A stretch of DNA of 64,000 nt, taken from positions 437,849-501,848 of the forward strand of contig JBFLZR010000001.1 in the NCBI GenBank assembly GCA_040756055.1, given 5' to 3'. This document shows, piece after piece, positions 1-9,994 of the stretch. Each line of letters opens with the position of its first letter. Positions within the stretch are counted from its first letter, which is position 1. Below the pieces are notes generated by a model, which was given only the letters and a program-made list of their open reading frames with translations, did not search any database and had not been told where the DNA came from. A program made the translations under genes and the position numbers. Source of the stretch: Candidatus Zixiibacteriota bacterium. Lineage in GTDB: Bacteria; Zixibacteria; MSB-5A5; GN15; FEB-12.

Positions 1-612
1 ATCTTGCTATGTTACTGTGTTGTCAGTAGACCATCCTCAATTGCTGCACATACCAATTTCGCCTTTTAACAAACATCAGGTGTGCAGACTACCCACAATG
101 CTGCACTAACGGCGAAATCTCCCTCAAAATAAGCTGTCAAGTTACTACACCTGAGGTGCATTGTCAAGTCATTAGGTGCCTTTTTTTGGCGCGGAGATTC
201 TTTTAACTTTTTGGCAGTGTTAGCCTTACTCATAACTATTAATGGACGTTTGACGGGTCAATTCGTTGAGAGCAAGGGTAGGGGTGGGGTTAAAAAAATA
301 TAAGAAAAGTAAAATTGATTGGCAGATTTGAGTTTATAGCTCCGCCATGATAATTTCGCCCCCGCCAGGCCCATCCAAAAAGACAAGTATCGGTTCGCAC
401 TTGACGGAAAATAATTCCTTTCGTGGCGGAATGAGTTTCTTTTTTGACGTTGTCTGAGGTGTTGTCGCGCGCCTCATTTGCCGCCTTATCCTGTTGTTAA
501 TCAAGAGCCTTAGAATGAGAGTCGCTGTTTGGCATTGTCGTTGCAATTGCCGGGTGTGATGTCTCAGGAGAGAGACTGACAGGTAAGTCTTTACCATAGG
601 AAGGTAGAAACG
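1..612. other. Intergenic region upstream of SLBB exporter gene
   Basis: No convincing gene lies here. The stretch is AT-richer than its surroundings. It contains two inverted repeats that cross each other: CTGCACA (44-50) with TGTGCAG (81-87), and ATTTCGCC (56-63) with GGCGAAAT (111-118). There is also an imperfect direct repeat of about 11 bases near 37-50 and 94-105. A purine-rich run lies around 270-310. The last bases before the downstream gene form a good ribosome-binding site (AGGAAGG, about 8 nt before the ATG). No confident promoter hexamers could be assigned. Confidence 0.5.
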
Positions 613-2961
613 ATGAAAAGGCTTTTATTTTTTATCACACTGGTGATTGTTTTGATATCCCTGAACTGGTTCAATGAGCTGGTCGCGCAGGATATTGAAA
701 ATCTCACCCCCCAGCAGAAGGAAGCGTTGCTAAAACGCTATGGTTCTCAGGTGCGTGCGAACGGTGACACGCCTCAGTACTATGAGACGCCTTCTATCTA
801 CGAAGCGCACGAATCCGGACAGAACGCAGATGCTGTTATCGATTCCGGAGTGGACCGTTCAAGTGTCCTGGCTGGCGGGGTCGGGGGCGAAAGGTCGGGG
901 GAGCTTCCGGAATTTGAAGATCTGGTACCATTTGGAATGGAGTTATTCGAAGGGGGCGGCGAGAACGGGGTACCAATCGATGTTCCGTCGGCGTCCGATT
1001 ATATTATCGGTCCCGGCGACAATCTGATCATTTATCTGTGGGGAAGGGTTGAGAAGGAATACAATCTAACGCTTGACCGTGAAGGCAAACTCTTCATTCC
1101 GCAGGTTGGTGAGCTGATCGGGTGGGGGCTGACTCTGGAGCAGTTTACCGAAAGAGCCAGGAAACAATTTTCGAGAGTATATTCCGATTTTGATTTGACG
1201 GTGTCACTTGGCAAGATTCGTTCGATCAGGGTGTTCGTGGCCGGCGAGGTGAAAAGGCCGGGCGCTTATACGGTGTCGTCGCTGACTTCGCTCTTCAACG
1301 CCTTGTATCTGGCCGACGGTCCCAACGCGAGGGGCAGTATGCGGCAGATTCGTTTGATGCGGGACGGCAAGCCGGTGGCCGAGGTGGATCTTTATGCCCT
1401 GTTGCTTCGCGGGGACAATTCCGGCGATGTCAGACTTCAGACAGGTGATGTTATCTTCGTGCCGGTGGCGGGGCCACGGGTAGCTGTCCGCGGTCAGGTG
1501 AAACGTTCGGCGACCTATGAGCTCAAGGGTCAGGAACGTGCCGCGGATCTTCTGGAGCTCGCCGGAGGCGCTACGGCCGAGGCGCATCTCGAGAGGGTGA
1601 TGCTCGAACGAATATCCGATGATGATCAGTGGGAAGTGGTTGACATAAATCTCAAGTCGGACGCGGAGCAACCGCAGGAGAACATCTTGCTGGTGGACGG
1701 TGATCGGATGACGGTATATTCGATTTTCGAGGCCAAGAAAAATATCGTGGCGGTGTACGGACAGGTGAAGCATACCGGTTATTATGAGCGTACCGACTCG
1801 ACCTGTGTTTCTGATTTGATAGAGCGGGCGCAGTTGAGGCCCTATGACGTTTATTTAGATCGGGCCGATCTTTTCAGGCGTTATCCGGATCGTCGCATGG
1901 AAGTTATTCCTGTCGATCTCGGCGGCATTATCGCCGGCGACGGTGCATCGGACATGCTGCTTCGTGATCGCGATTCGCTTTATGTGTATTCGATCGACGA
2001 GGTAGCGTGGCGCAAGCACGTGTATATCGAGGGAGAGGTCAAAAATCCCGGGGAGTATCCGCTTTACGATAATATGTCGGTGGAGGATTTGGTTTTCCTG
2101 GCCGGGTCGTACCGGCGGTCAGCGCTTCGTCACAATATCGAAATCGCCCGTATCGATTCGGTGGGCAATGTGTCAATTGTCTATCATGATCTGTCCGAGT
2201 CCAATCCGGCGGCGCTTCGTCTGCGCGAGGACGATCATGTTTATGTCAGGCAGATTCCCGAGTGGAAGCTTCACCGGGCGGTCACCATCGACGGAGAGGT
2301 GGTTTATCCCGGCGAGTATACACTCTCTAAAAAGGGAGAGACGCTGCTGCAGTTGATTGAGCGGGTTGGCGGATTCACGGACCGTGCCTTTCCGCGGGGG
2401 ACGGTGGTTGAGCGCACATCGATCAACGATGGTCTGGCGCGACTTCAGGTGCCCAGAATCATAGAAAAATCGGCTCCTCTCAGGGAAGATTCCACGGGGC
2501 AGATTATACGATACAACAATGTCGAGTATGACGGTGGTTCGATGAGTCGTCTGATAATCGATATGCAGAGGATTTTGGCGAGCGGCGGGGGTGAAGGGGA
2601 TATAACGCTTGAGCCCGGCGATCGTATTTTCGTGCCCACGGTGCCGTCGGGAATTTCGGTCATAGGGGCAGTAGGCTCCAATGGAACGATCAAGTATACG
2701 CAGGATAAGCCGGTCAAATATTATGTTGAGCGGGCGGGAAATTTCACCAAGCAGGCGGACAAGGATGAGACCCGTCTGGTTCGCGCGACCGGAGAGGTCG
2801 TTTCCGGCGGCGGCATTCTGGGTAAACGGGTGGATATCGGCGATGTTATAATTGTCCCGACAAAGATCGAGCGGGATCGCAATTTATTAAAGACTTTTAC
2901 TACCGCGCTTACCGCGGCTACCGGGGTATTGACGTCGGTGTATATCATAAGCAAACTGTGA
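613..2961 (+). CDS. SLBB-domain polysaccharide export protein (Wza-like)
   Basis: This 782-residue protein is probably the periplasmic/outer-membrane polysaccharide exporter of a capsule or exopolysaccharide system. It begins with a signal peptide (about residues 1-26, ending LVAQ). A Poly_export domain follows at roughly residues 130-205 (YIIGPGDNLIIYLWG and FDLTVSLGKIRSI). About six tandem SLBB-like beta-grasp modules follow, each with the VxGxVxxPGxY pattern, for example VFVAGEVKRPGAYTV and VYIEGEVKNPGEYPL. The C-terminus has a hydrophobic segment (TTALTAATGVLTSVYII) that could span or anchor in a membrane. The many SLBB modules make it much longer than classical Wza (about 380 aa), as in other multi-SLBB exporters. 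A strong terminator ends the transcript just downstream, so it is probably transcribed alone although it neighbours other capsule-type genes. Confidence 0.9.
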   Translation: MKRLLFFITLVIVLISLNWFNELVAQDIENLTPQQKEALLKRYGSQVRANGDTPQYYETPSIYEAHESGQNADAVIDSGVDRSSVLAGGVGGERSGELPEFEDLVPFGMELFEGGGENGVPIDVPSASDYIIGPGDNLIIYLWGRVEKEYNLTLDREGKLFIPQVGELIGWGLTLEQFTERARKQFSRVYSDFDLTVSLGKIRSIRVFVAGEVKRPGAYTVSSLTSLFNALYLADGPNARGSMRQIRLMRDGKPVAEVDLYALLLRGDNSGDVRLQTGDVIFVPVAGPRVAVRGQVKRSATYELKGQERAADLLELAGGATAEAHLERVMLERISDDDQWEVVDINLKSDAEQPQENILLVDGDRMTVYSIFEAKKNIVAVYGQVKHTGYYERTDSTCVSDLIERAQLRPYDVYLDRADLFRRYPDRRMEVIPVDLGGIIAGDGASDMLLRDRDSLYVYSIDEVAWRKHVYIEGEVKNPGEYPLYDNMSVEDLVFLAGSYRRSALRHNIEIARIDSVGNVSIVYHDLSESNPAALRLREDDHVYVRQIPEWKLHRAVTIDGEVVYPGEYTLSKKGETLLQLIERVGGFTDRAFPRGTVVERTSINDGLARLQVPRIIEKSAPLREDSTGQIIRYNNVEYDGGSMSRLIIDMQRILASGGGEGDITLEPGDRIFVPTVPSGISVIGAVGSNGTIKYTQDKPVKYYVERAGNFTKQADKDETRLVRATGEVVSGGGILGKRVDIGDVIIVPTKIERDRNLLKTFTTALTAATGVLTSVYIISKL

Positions 2962-3008
2962 TGTGCGTAAAGCACTGACGCTGCATTTTCTTTTCTTACC
3001 TTCCTAAT

Positions 3009-3044
3009 AAAGCCGGAGTGGCAATTGCCGCTCCGGCTTTTTTG
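3009..3044 (+). terminator. Rho-independent terminator after SLBB exporter
   Basis: A perfect 10-bp stem AAAGCCGGAG / CTCCGGCTTT encloses a 12-nt loop and runs into a T tract. It lies about 50 nt after the stop codon of the SLBB gene. Confidence 0.9.
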
Positions 3045-3244
3045 ACGGCGGAAAGATTTTTCGGTTGAAGGGGAAAAAGATGCTTTAGCGGCTGCCATCG
3101 GGCGGTTGAAAGCAATCCCACGCGGGCAGGGACACGGCCGTTTCGCATTGTATTACAGATACTTAGGGCGTGCCGCGCAAAAAGAGAACGGCTGGGCACT
3201 CTCTTTGCGATACGATTTGGCAGAAAGAACTCCGAGGAATTTCT

Positions 3245-4312
3245 ATGTCGAACCTGGCAATTTCATACGCAGAGATATTAGAGGGCACCGCTGGTGTGGC
3301 ACCGCAAGGAAGGGATGCAGGCGAAGATATCGGGATCACATTCGGTGATCGCACGGCATTTTTAACGGATTTGCTCGGAATGTTAGCTAAGTCGGGTAGC
3401 CGGCTGGTCAGTGCCGGTCTGTATACCGCCGATGTAGCGATAGCGGCTGATCGGGCCAATGTCCCGTTGGTGGAGACAGCAGGGGATTCACCTTTCTCGG
3501 GCGATCTGGCGAGGGCTCTGGCTGAGGTCAAAAATGATTTTGACTTGATTTATGCAGCCAACCCGAACCGTGTGAGCGGGGCGGGGTTTTCGCTGGCGGA
3601 TCTTCGGATGCTTGCCAGAGCGGTTCCGAACGGGGCGCTGATAGTTGACGAATATTATTACGAGTGCAGCGGCATCACGGCCGCCTCTCTTTTCGATACC
3701 GATAACAATGTTTTCGTGGTCAGGTCTTTTTCGGTGGCGTTGGGCAGTCAATCCATGGATGCCGGCTATTTGCTGGCCGCAAGATGCGGGATCGATAGCG
3801 TGGCGAGCCTGGCCGGCAGGCACAAGATTTCGGCGATGATGAAAAGAGCCGTACGTGAGATCGGCGCGAATGAGGAGATCGTCGCGTTGAGAGTGACCGA
3901 GCTTCACAGCGAAGCGCTGCGGGTGGCCGGGGAGCTGACCCGTCTGGGAGTGCAGTGTCGTCTTACCGCGAATGACTTCATTTTGTTGAGGGTAGCCAGT
4001 CCGAAGGATGTCGGGAATTTTCTCACCAGGTTCAGAATACCGATTGAGAATCTTGACGGTTATCCGATGATGCGTCGCTATTTGCGATACCAACTCGGAT
4101 CGTCTCAAGCCAGCGACCGGTTGCTCGAGGCGTTTCAAAGGATGCCGGTGCATTATTATCGCATGGCGACATTCGATCATCGGGGTATGGTCGTCAGGCG
4201 CGGCGCGGAGCGTGTCGCCGAACCAGTGGGGGAGTCTCGCATGAAGCGGGCGGCGAGCGACCGAGTGCAGCAATTTGGGTTTAGCGCGGACAGACTGACA
4301 GAAATAAGATAA
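3245..4312 (+). CDS. HisC-like (class I/II fold) aminotransferase homologue lacking the PLP lysine
   Basis: The 355-residue product resembles histidinol-phosphate/threonine-phosphate aminotransferases. It has the cofactor-pocket motif YAANPNRVSGAG, an aspartate in VDEYYYE (D135) and the segment RSFSVALGSQSMDAGYLL. In active family members this last motif reads (S/T)FSK, with lysine forming the Schiff base with PLP; here a GTG codon gives valine at residue 164. A C-terminal LRYQLGSS matches the family substrate-carboxylate arginine region. The start at 3245 is chosen because GAGGAA precedes it at proper spacing; an upstream in-frame start (3170) has none. The gene ends 2 nt before the glycosylphosphotransferase, so they are co-transcribed. 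It may be a catalytically dead or regulatory paralogue in exopolysaccharide synthesis; that role is inferred from position. Confidence 0.75.
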   Translation: MSNLAISYAEILEGTAGVAPQGRDAGEDIGITFGDRTAFLTDLLGMLAKSGSRLVSAGLYTADVAIAADRANVPLVETAGDSPFSGDLARALAEVKNDFDLIYAANPNRVSGAGFSLADLRMLARAVPNGALIVDEYYYECSGITAASLFDTDNNVFVVRSFSVALGSQSMDAGYLLAARCGIDSVASLAGRHKISAMMKRAVREIGANEEIVALRVTELHSEALRVAGELTRLGVQCRLTANDFILLRVASPKDVGNFLTRFRIPIENLDGYPMMRRYLRYQLGSSQASDRLLEAFQRMPVHYYRMATFDHRGMVVRRGAERVAEPVGESRMKRAASDRVQQFGFSADRLTEIR

Positions 4313-4314
4313 TC

Positions 4315-5730
4315 ATGTTTTTAAGCGGCAACAGATATATCAGGAAGGGGCTTCTGATTTTATTCGGGCAAAGCTGCGGCCATTTGACGGCTTCAGCGTC
4401 CGTACTCACCGCTTCGTTCGCCACCGGTATCACCGCGTTGATCACGGCGGAGATGCTGGTCACGATGGCGCTGATACGGTTTTTATATTGCGCCACGCGC
4501 GGTCCGCGTCCGGTGATGACTTTCTATCGTTTTCGTCGTGATAAGTCGCGTGTTGCCCTTGATGAGCTGAAGATAAGCATTGCCTTCGCGGCGGCCTGTT
4601 TTCTTCTGAGGTGGCCGGTCTCAGTGACCGGATTTGGAATTTTCGTGGCGGTCAACGCGGCAGGCCAGCTGGTGGTGTCTCATCTTTCGCGGCTTGTGTC
4701 GGCCCGGCTGTCGCGCGTGGATGGTGAGAAGCTTTCGCAGATATGTTGCCGGCGCATAATCATTGTCGGCACGGGGGCGCTGGCCAGGAAGACGGCCGAC
4801 GAGATTCTCGACAGTCCCGAAACGGATACGTCGGTAGCGGGATTTCTTGATTTCAATCGTAAAGGTTTGTGGCGTTATCGCGACATTCCGCTTATCGGGC
4901 ATCCGCGGGAAACGGGTGTGATTATAGCGAATTGCCAGGTGGACGCCATTGTGATTGCGGTGGAGCCGGAAGATCTCCCGCAGACGCGGTCGGTGTTCGA
5001 AGTTGCCGAGACTATGGGGGTGGCGGTTTGTTTTGTGCCGGAAGTTTTCGAGTCGAAAGTAACACGGGTTCGTACGGAGTCCATAGGCAGGCGGTCGCTT
5101 CTGGTGTATCGCGCCGTTCCGGAGAACGAGATACTGCTGAGTGTCAAGAGCCTTGTCGACAGGATTGGCGCCCTGTGCGGGTTGATTGTGATTTCGCCGG
5201 TGTTGTTTTTGACGGCGCTGGCGATCAAGCTCGACAGCAGGGGCCCGGTCTTTTTCAAACAGACCCGCAGCGGATTGAACGGCAAACCATTCAAGCTTTA
5301 CAAATTCAGGACAATGTGTCAGGGCGCGGACAGGAAGAAAAACGAACTGGCAGCCCTCAACGAGATGTCCGGTCCGGTCTTCAAGATAAGAAACGATCCG
5401 AGAGTAACACGGGTGGGACGGCTGCTTCGCAAGACGTCGCTTGATGAACTGCCGCAGCTTATCAATGTGCTGAAGGGTGAGATGTCGCTGGTCGGACCAC
5501 GTCCGCCGCTTCCCACCGAAGTTGCCGAATACGCGCCATGGCAACACCGCAAGCTGTCTGTCAAGCCGGGGGTGACCTGCACCTGGCAGGTGAGTGGACG
5601 CAATAATATCGATTTCGAGGATTGGATGCGCCTTGATCTGGAGTATATCGACAACTGGTCGCTGTGGGAAGATACCAAGATTATCGCGAAGACGATACCG
5701 GCGGTAATCAAGGGGTCAGGGGCATCATAG
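4315..5730 (+). CDS. Exopolysaccharide polyprenyl glycosylphosphotransferase (WbaP/WcaJ family)
   Basis: This 471-residue inner-membrane enzyme should transfer a sugar-1-phosphate from a nucleotide sugar to undecaprenyl phosphate, starting a polysaccharide repeat unit. N-terminal hydrophobic segments fill roughly residues 1-125. A Rossmann-like CoA-binding-type domain follows (IIIVGTGALARKTADEI). A hydrophobic hairpin (about 283-301) then leads into the C-terminal bacterial sugar transferase domain with the hallmark motifs PVFFKQTRSGLNGKPF, YKFRTM, RVTRVGRLLRKTSLDELPQL, NVLKGEMSLVGPRP and PGVTCTWQVSGRN. It directly follows the aminotransferase-like gene with a 2-nt gap and is followed 36 nt later by a Wzi-like barrel gene. 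The sugar specificity cannot be told from sequence. Confidence 0.93.
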   Translation: MFLSGNRYIRKGLLILFGQSCGHLTASASVLTASFATGITALITAEMLVTMALIRFLYCATRGPRPVMTFYRFRRDKSRVALDELKISIAFAAACFLLRWPVSVTGFGIFVAVNAAGQLVVSHLSRLVSARLSRVDGEKLSQICCRRIIIVGTGALARKTADEILDSPETDTSVAGFLDFNRKGLWRYRDIPLIGHPRETGVIIANCQVDAIVIAVEPEDLPQTRSVFEVAETMGVAVCFVPEVFESKVTRVRTESIGRRSLLVYRAVPENEILLSVKSLVDRIGALCGLIVISPVLFLTALAIKLDSRGPVFFKQTRSGLNGKPFKLYKFRTMCQGADRKKNELAALNEMSGPVFKIRNDPRVTRVGRLLRKTSLDELPQLINVLKGEMSLVGPRPPLPTEVAEYAPWQHRKLSVKPGVTCTWQVSGRNNIDFEDWMRLDLEYIDNWSLWEDTKIIAKTIPAVIKGSGAS

Positions 5731-5766
5731 AGAGTTTTGAGAAACATTTCCTTCGAAAGAAGCTGC

Positions 5767-7230
5767 ATGCCAAAGGCGTGGATACAAAGGATTCTGCTCA
5801 TCCTGATAATTCTGTCACAGGCGGGGCTGTCGCGAGCCTCGTCGGTGCTCCCCGCCGGGCAAGCTGAATACGAATTTGTGTACGACCGTTTGGAGCGAGG
5901 GGAGGCGCTCACATTCGGTGATTACAGTTATCAATTGGGTCCTTATGAAAATCTCGGGGATGAGTTTTCATTTGGACCTTTTGAATTTTTACGACGGCTG
6001 CCGTCGACGCGGCTGGCCGTGTTTTCTTTTGCCGGGGAGGATTTTTACGCCGAAAAGAATAGAAGCGCCGAGGGGTTCGAGGCGATCCGGGGAGGAGTAG
6101 CCGCCAGCCCGGTGGAGAATATGTTCGTGTACGGGAATTTTCTTCTCGATGAGCGCAAGGCGGAGGATCCTTCGTACACGGGCAAGAAGTGGCGGGGTCT
6201 GGCGGGAGGAGTCGAACAGGCGTTTTTGTACTATCGGCTAAAGAAGTTCGAATTCATGGCCGGTAGGTTCGCGTCGTTCTGGGGACCTCGTCATTCGATG
6301 GTGCTGTCATCGAAGAACGCGCTCGATGGTTTCGGATACAGCTTCCACTGGGGGAGGTTGGTGTTGAGCTACCGTCTGGCGCGATTGGACGGGCTGGATC
6401 CGGATATCGACGATGTCGAGCAGTATGAGTACCGCTATTTCGCCGGACATAGGCTGGACGTTCGCCTTGCCCGCAACTTGAGGGTGGGTGTGTTCGAGAC
6501 AATCATCTATGGCGGTCCGGGGCGACAGGTGGAGCTGCTTTATTTGAATCCGATTGTTTTCTTTCATGCCGATCAGCTCAATGAGGGTTTCGAAGATAAC
6601 ACTCTCATGGGCTTTGATGTCACCTACAAGCCGAAGTCGGGGGTGAAGCTCTACGGTCAGCTTTTGGTCGATGATTTCCAGGTGGAGAAAGAAAGCCAGG
6701 GGGATCAGGAGCCTGACCAGTATGGAGTGATAGTCGGCGGTTACTTTGTGGACTTGATTGAAAAGATGGATTTCACGCTTGAATACTCGAGGGTGACCAA
6801 CTGGACGTTCAATCAAGGAAACGCGCGTAACAGATATCTTTTCGAGGGTGAAGTGATCGGTGTGGCTGACGGTAACGACTTTGATTTGACGGAGTTTTGC
6901 GCGACTCGGTGGTTTAGCGATGATGTCGCATTATCGGCTAATCTGTCTTTACGAAGACAGGGTGAGGGAAGGGTGACCGATGACTGGACGAGGCCGTGGC
7001 TCGATGTTGAAGGTGACTATGATGAGCCGTTTCCGACCGGCGTGGTCGAAAAGACGACGAAGGTCAGCGTCGAGCTAAAGAGTTTCGTTCTGGACCATTT
7101 CTTTGTCCAGGCCGAGGGGGGCGTCAATCTGGTGAAGAATTACTCTCATGTTGACGGTGATGACCGGAATCTGCCTTTTGCGCGGATACAGGTATCGACT
7201 TTTTTCTCTGTTCCGATAAGCGTGGAATAG
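5767..7230 (+). CDS. Wzi-like capsule assembly outer-membrane beta-barrel
   Basis: The roughly 487-residue product has a signal peptide (hydrophobic IQRILLILIILSQAG) followed by a region dense in alternating aromatic/hydrophobic strands, as in outer-membrane barrels. The layout and motifs such as AGRFASFWGPRH and LYLNPIVFFHADQ resemble the capsule assembly protein Wzi family, which anchors or organises surface polysaccharide. I chose the ATG at 5767, which begins the signal peptide directly; a TTG at 5737 would add ten residues. It sits just after the sugar-phosphotransferase gene, supporting a role in the same surface polysaccharide pathway. The family call rests on recognition of the motifs and context, not on alignment. 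Confidence 0.7.
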   Translation: MPKAWIQRILLILIILSQAGLSRASSVLPAGQAEYEFVYDRLERGEALTFGDYSYQLGPYENLGDEFSFGPFEFLRRLPSTRLAVFSFAGEDFYAEKNRSAEGFEAIRGGVAASPVENMFVYGNFLLDERKAEDPSYTGKKWRGLAGGVEQAFLYYRLKKFEFMAGRFASFWGPRHSMVLSSKNALDGFGYSFHWGRLVLSYRLARLDGLDPDIDDVEQYEYRYFAGHRLDVRLARNLRVGVFETIIYGGPGRQVELLYLNPIVFFHADQLNEGFEDNTLMGFDVTYKPKSGVKLYGQLLVDDFQVEKESQGDQEPDQYGVIVGGYFVDLIEKMDFTLEYSRVTNWTFNQGNARNRYLFEGEVIGVADGNDFDLTEFCATRWFSDDVALSANLSLRRQGEGRVTDDWTRPWLDVEGDYDEPFPTGVVEKTTKVSVELKSFVLDHFFVQAEGGVNLVKNYSHVDGDDRNLPFARIQVSTFFSVPISVE

Positions 7231-7379
7231 TCTTCGCGTTGTACAATTACATCATCTGATATTTCATTTCCCAAAAAAGTGAGTGGAACAATGGTTGCCG
7301 GCGGGCGGTTTTGATGCTTACCGGTTGCGGTGGCGGAGGGGATTAGTTATAGTCCGAGGAAGTTGAAAAGCAAAGAGAT

Positions 7380-9422
7380 ATGGCTGAGAGACAGAGAAAT
7401 AGACTAGCTGGCGAGAATTCGCCGTATTTGTTGTCGCATGCCGACAACCCGGTGGAATGGTATCCGTGGGGTGAACAGGCGCTTGAGAAAGCGAAAGCGG
7501 AGGACAAACCGATTTTCCTTTCTATCGGCTATGCTGCCTGTCACTGGTGTCATGTGATGGAGCGCGAGTCGTTCGAGAATGAAGATATCGCGCGATTTTT
7601 GAACGAACATTTTATCAGCATTAAGGTTGACCGCGAGCAGCGCCCGGACCTTGATCAGATTTACATGAATTTCACCACCGCTATGACAGGTCAGGGGGGC
7701 TGGCCGATGTCGGTTTTTCTCACGCCGGATTTGAAGCCGTTTTTCGCCGGGACCTATTTCCCTCCCGACGACCGGTATGGCAGGCCGGGCTTTAAGAAAG
7801 TGATAACCGAGATCGCCAAAGCATACAGCGAAGAGAAGGAGATGGTGGTATCGTCGGCGCAGGATATCTTTGAGCAGGTCGCAAGTCAGCTGGAGACGGG
7901 AGGGGCGCCGGGTATTTTCAGCAGGGAGATGCTCGCGCGGTCGGCGGAGGCTTTGATGAGGGGCTTTGATGAAACTCACGGCGGGTTCGGCCAGGCGCCG
8001 AAATTCCCGCACGCGCTGGAGCTTTCGTTTTTCCTTAGATATTACAAAATATCCGGTGATTTATCATATCTGAAGGCGGCGGAGAAATCGCTGCGCTGCA
8101 TGGCGAGAGGTGGTATCTATGATCAGCTGGGCGGAGGGTTCGCGCGGTATTCCACCGATCGAGAGTGGCTGGTGCCGCATTTTGAAAAGATGCTCTATGA
8201 CAACGCTCTTTTGGTACCCGTGTATGCGCAGGCGTTTCAAATTACGAAGGATGATTTCTACCGCAAAATCGTGCGAGGGACGCTTGATTTCATTCTCGGG
8301 GAGATGACTGATCAATCGGGCGGATTTTATTCGGCGCTCGATGCCGACAGCGAGGGGGAGGAAGGGAGGTTCTATGTGTGGACTCCCGCTGAGATTCGTG
8401 AGGTGCTTGCCGATGATGCTGATCTGTTTGAGCGTTACTACAATGTGTCGGCGAAGGGGAATTTCGAAGGGAAGAACATTCTCCATGTTACGCAGCAGGC
8501 GGAGCGAGTTCGGGATACTTATGGGGCGGACGATTTCAATGATTTCCTGAAGGCGGGCAGAGAGAAGCTTCTCGAAGCCAGAAACAAACGTCAGCGTCCG
8601 TTGACGGATGACAAGATACTTACGTCTTGGAACGGGCTGGCGCTGAGCGCGCTGTGCCGGGGGTATCAGGTTACGGGCGACAGGAAATATCTGGATGCCG
8701 CCATCAAGAACGCGGGGTTTGTCCGTGAAAAGCTGTATGTTGGCGATCGGTTGGCACATAGCTACCGCAAAGGTAAGCATTCTGCGGGAGAGTTTCTGGA
8801 GGATTACGCTTTTTATGTCGCGGGTCTTCTGGACCTGTTCGAGAGTGACGGTGGGGCCGGGAATCACAAATGGCTCGGGTTCGCGGTTGAGTTGACCGGG
8901 CGGGGGCTGGAGTTGTTTCTGGATGGGGCAGGACGATTTTACCTTCGCCCTGATAACGAAAGCGATTTGATAATCCGGCCTAAGGATGAGACCGACAGCG
9001 CTATTCCATCGCCGGGTTCAATCATGATATCCAATCTTCTCAGGCTGAATCGGCTCACCGCGGAGAGCGCTTATCTGGAAAGCGCAGAGAAGGCGCTGAG
9101 GGCGATATCGGGACTGGTGGCGAGGTATCCCGGCGGGATGACCTCGGCGCTGTTTGCGATCGATTATTATTTCAGTGACAAGGTCGAGATTGTTGTGATA
9201 GGCGCCGGTAAGGGGCGCGAGGAGATGCTCAGAGAAATATATCAGCGGTATCTCCCTAACAGGATAATCGCACTGGGCGATGGCTCCGGCGGTGGAGGGG
9301 CGTTGTTTGAGGGGCGAACGGCCGCAGATGGCGGGGTTGCCGCTTACGTTTGTGTTAATTCAGTGTGTCAACTTCCGGTGTCGACGGTGGTTGAACTGCG
9401 CGAGCAGTTGGATAGAATATAG
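7380..9422 (+). CDS. DUF255 thioredoxin-fold / glycosidase-like protein (YyaL, SPATA20 family)
   Basis: This 680-residue protein is a full-length member of the widespread YyaL/SPATA20 family. It has an N-terminal thioredoxin-like domain with the signature [19 protein letters not shown] and the CxxC motif [14 protein letters not shown] (C54, C57). A long alpha/alpha-barrel region follows that resembles six-hairpin glycosidases or cellobiose 2-epimerases ([41 protein letters not shown]). The family's biochemical role is unsettled; proposals include redox or thiol chemistry. It has no signal peptide and is probably cytosolic. It lies upstream of OsmC and DUF302 genes on the same strand, which makes a thiol/redox neighbourhood. 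Confidence 0.92.
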   Translation: MAERQRNRLAGENSPYLLSHADNPVEWYPWGEQALEKAKAEDKPIFLSIGYAACHWCHVMERESFENEDIARFLNEHFISIKVDREQRPDLDQIYMNFTTAMTGQGGWPMSVFLTPDLKPFFAGTYFPPDDRYGRPGFKKVITEIAKAYSEEKEMVVSSAQDIFEQVASQLETGGAPGIFSREMLARSAEALMRGFDETHGGFGQAPKFPHALELSFFLRYYKISGDLSYLKAAEKSLRCMARGGIYDQLGGGFARYSTDREWLVPHFEKMLYDNALLVPVYAQAFQITKDDFYRKIVRGTLDFILGEMTDQSGGFYSALDADSEGEEGRFYVWTPAEIREVLADDADLFERYYNVSAKGNFEGKNILHVTQQAERVRDTYGADDFNDFLKAGREKLLEARNKRQRPLTDDKILTSWNGLALSALCRGYQVTGDRKYLDAAIKNAGFVREKLYVGDRLAHSYRKGKHSAGEFLEDYAFYVAGLLDLFESDGGAGNHKWLGFAVELTGRGLELFLDGAGRFYLRPDNESDLIIRPKDETDSAIPSPGSIMISNLLRLNRLTAESAYLESAEKALRAISGLVARYPGGMTSALFAIDYYFSDKVEIVVIGAGKGREEMLREIYQRYLPNRIIALGDGSGGGGALFEGRTAADGGVAAYVCVNSVCQLPVSTVVELREQLDRI

Positions 9423-9516
9423 TGGTGTGGGCTGCCGGTTGCTCTGCGACGGCAGATTCGTATATTACTTCCAAAACTTGGGTAAAACGAAGCGATAAAG
9501 ATACGAGGATGAGGAC

Positions 9517-9936
9517 ATGATTACAGCGAAAATGAAGTGGGCAGGCGGTATGAAGTTCGAGGGGCTGTCCGCTTTTGGCCATAGGATTGTCACTGACGTC
9601 AGTAAAGAGGCGGGGGGCGAAGAAGCCGGTTATAGGCCGACCGAGCTTCTGCTATACGCTGTCGCAGGATGTACGGGAGTTGATGTTGTCAGGATACTCG
9701 AAAAGCAAAGACAGAAACTTCATTCGCTCGAGATAGAGGTAGTGGCGCATCATAATGAGGATTACCCGAGGCCATTTCACACGGTTGAGATCAAATATAT
9801 CGCGCGGGGGGAGAATCTGGACGAAAAGAAGCTTGCCCAGGCGATTGAGTTGTCGGAGTCCAAATACTGTGTGATCAGTCAAACGATAGAAAACGCCGGT
9901 AAGGTGACTACCAGTTATGAGATTATCCCGGAATAA
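9517..9936 (+). CDS. OsmC family protein
   Basis: The 139-residue protein fits the OsmC/Ohr fold, small homodimeric thiol peroxidases or related proteins that reduce organic hydroperoxides. Two conserved cysteines are present in the expected places: C52 in AVAGCTGVDVVRIL at the start of the central helix and C118 in SESKYCVISQTI. The motif RPTELLLYAVAGC is typical of the YhfA/OsmC-like branch rather than Ohr proper. The start is preceded by GAGGATGAGGAC. It is followed 58 nt later by the DUF302 gene and then by the TGA-interrupted small membrane gene. Both peroxide detoxification and sulfur trafficking are possible roles. Confidence 0.9.
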   Translation: MITAKMKWAGGMKFEGLSAFGHRIVTDVSKEAGGEEAGYRPTELLLYAVAGCTGVDVVRILEKQRQKLHSLEIEVVAHHNEDYPRPFHTVEIKYIARGENLDEKKLAQAIELSESKYCVISQTIENAGKVTTSYEIIPE

Positions 9937-9994
9937 TTTGCATCATTTGACCTGCCGGGCTATCTAATCAAAAAGGGAAAGATGAGGTTTAATT

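Noticed and set aside
334-597. Minus-strand 87-codon frame upstream of the SLBB gene
   Set aside because: No ribosome-binding site before its start and no family resemblance.
1-612. Cyclic-di-GMP riboswitch upstream of the exopolysaccharide gene
   Set aside because: The GEMM consensus core was not found; only the crossing inverted repeats remain.
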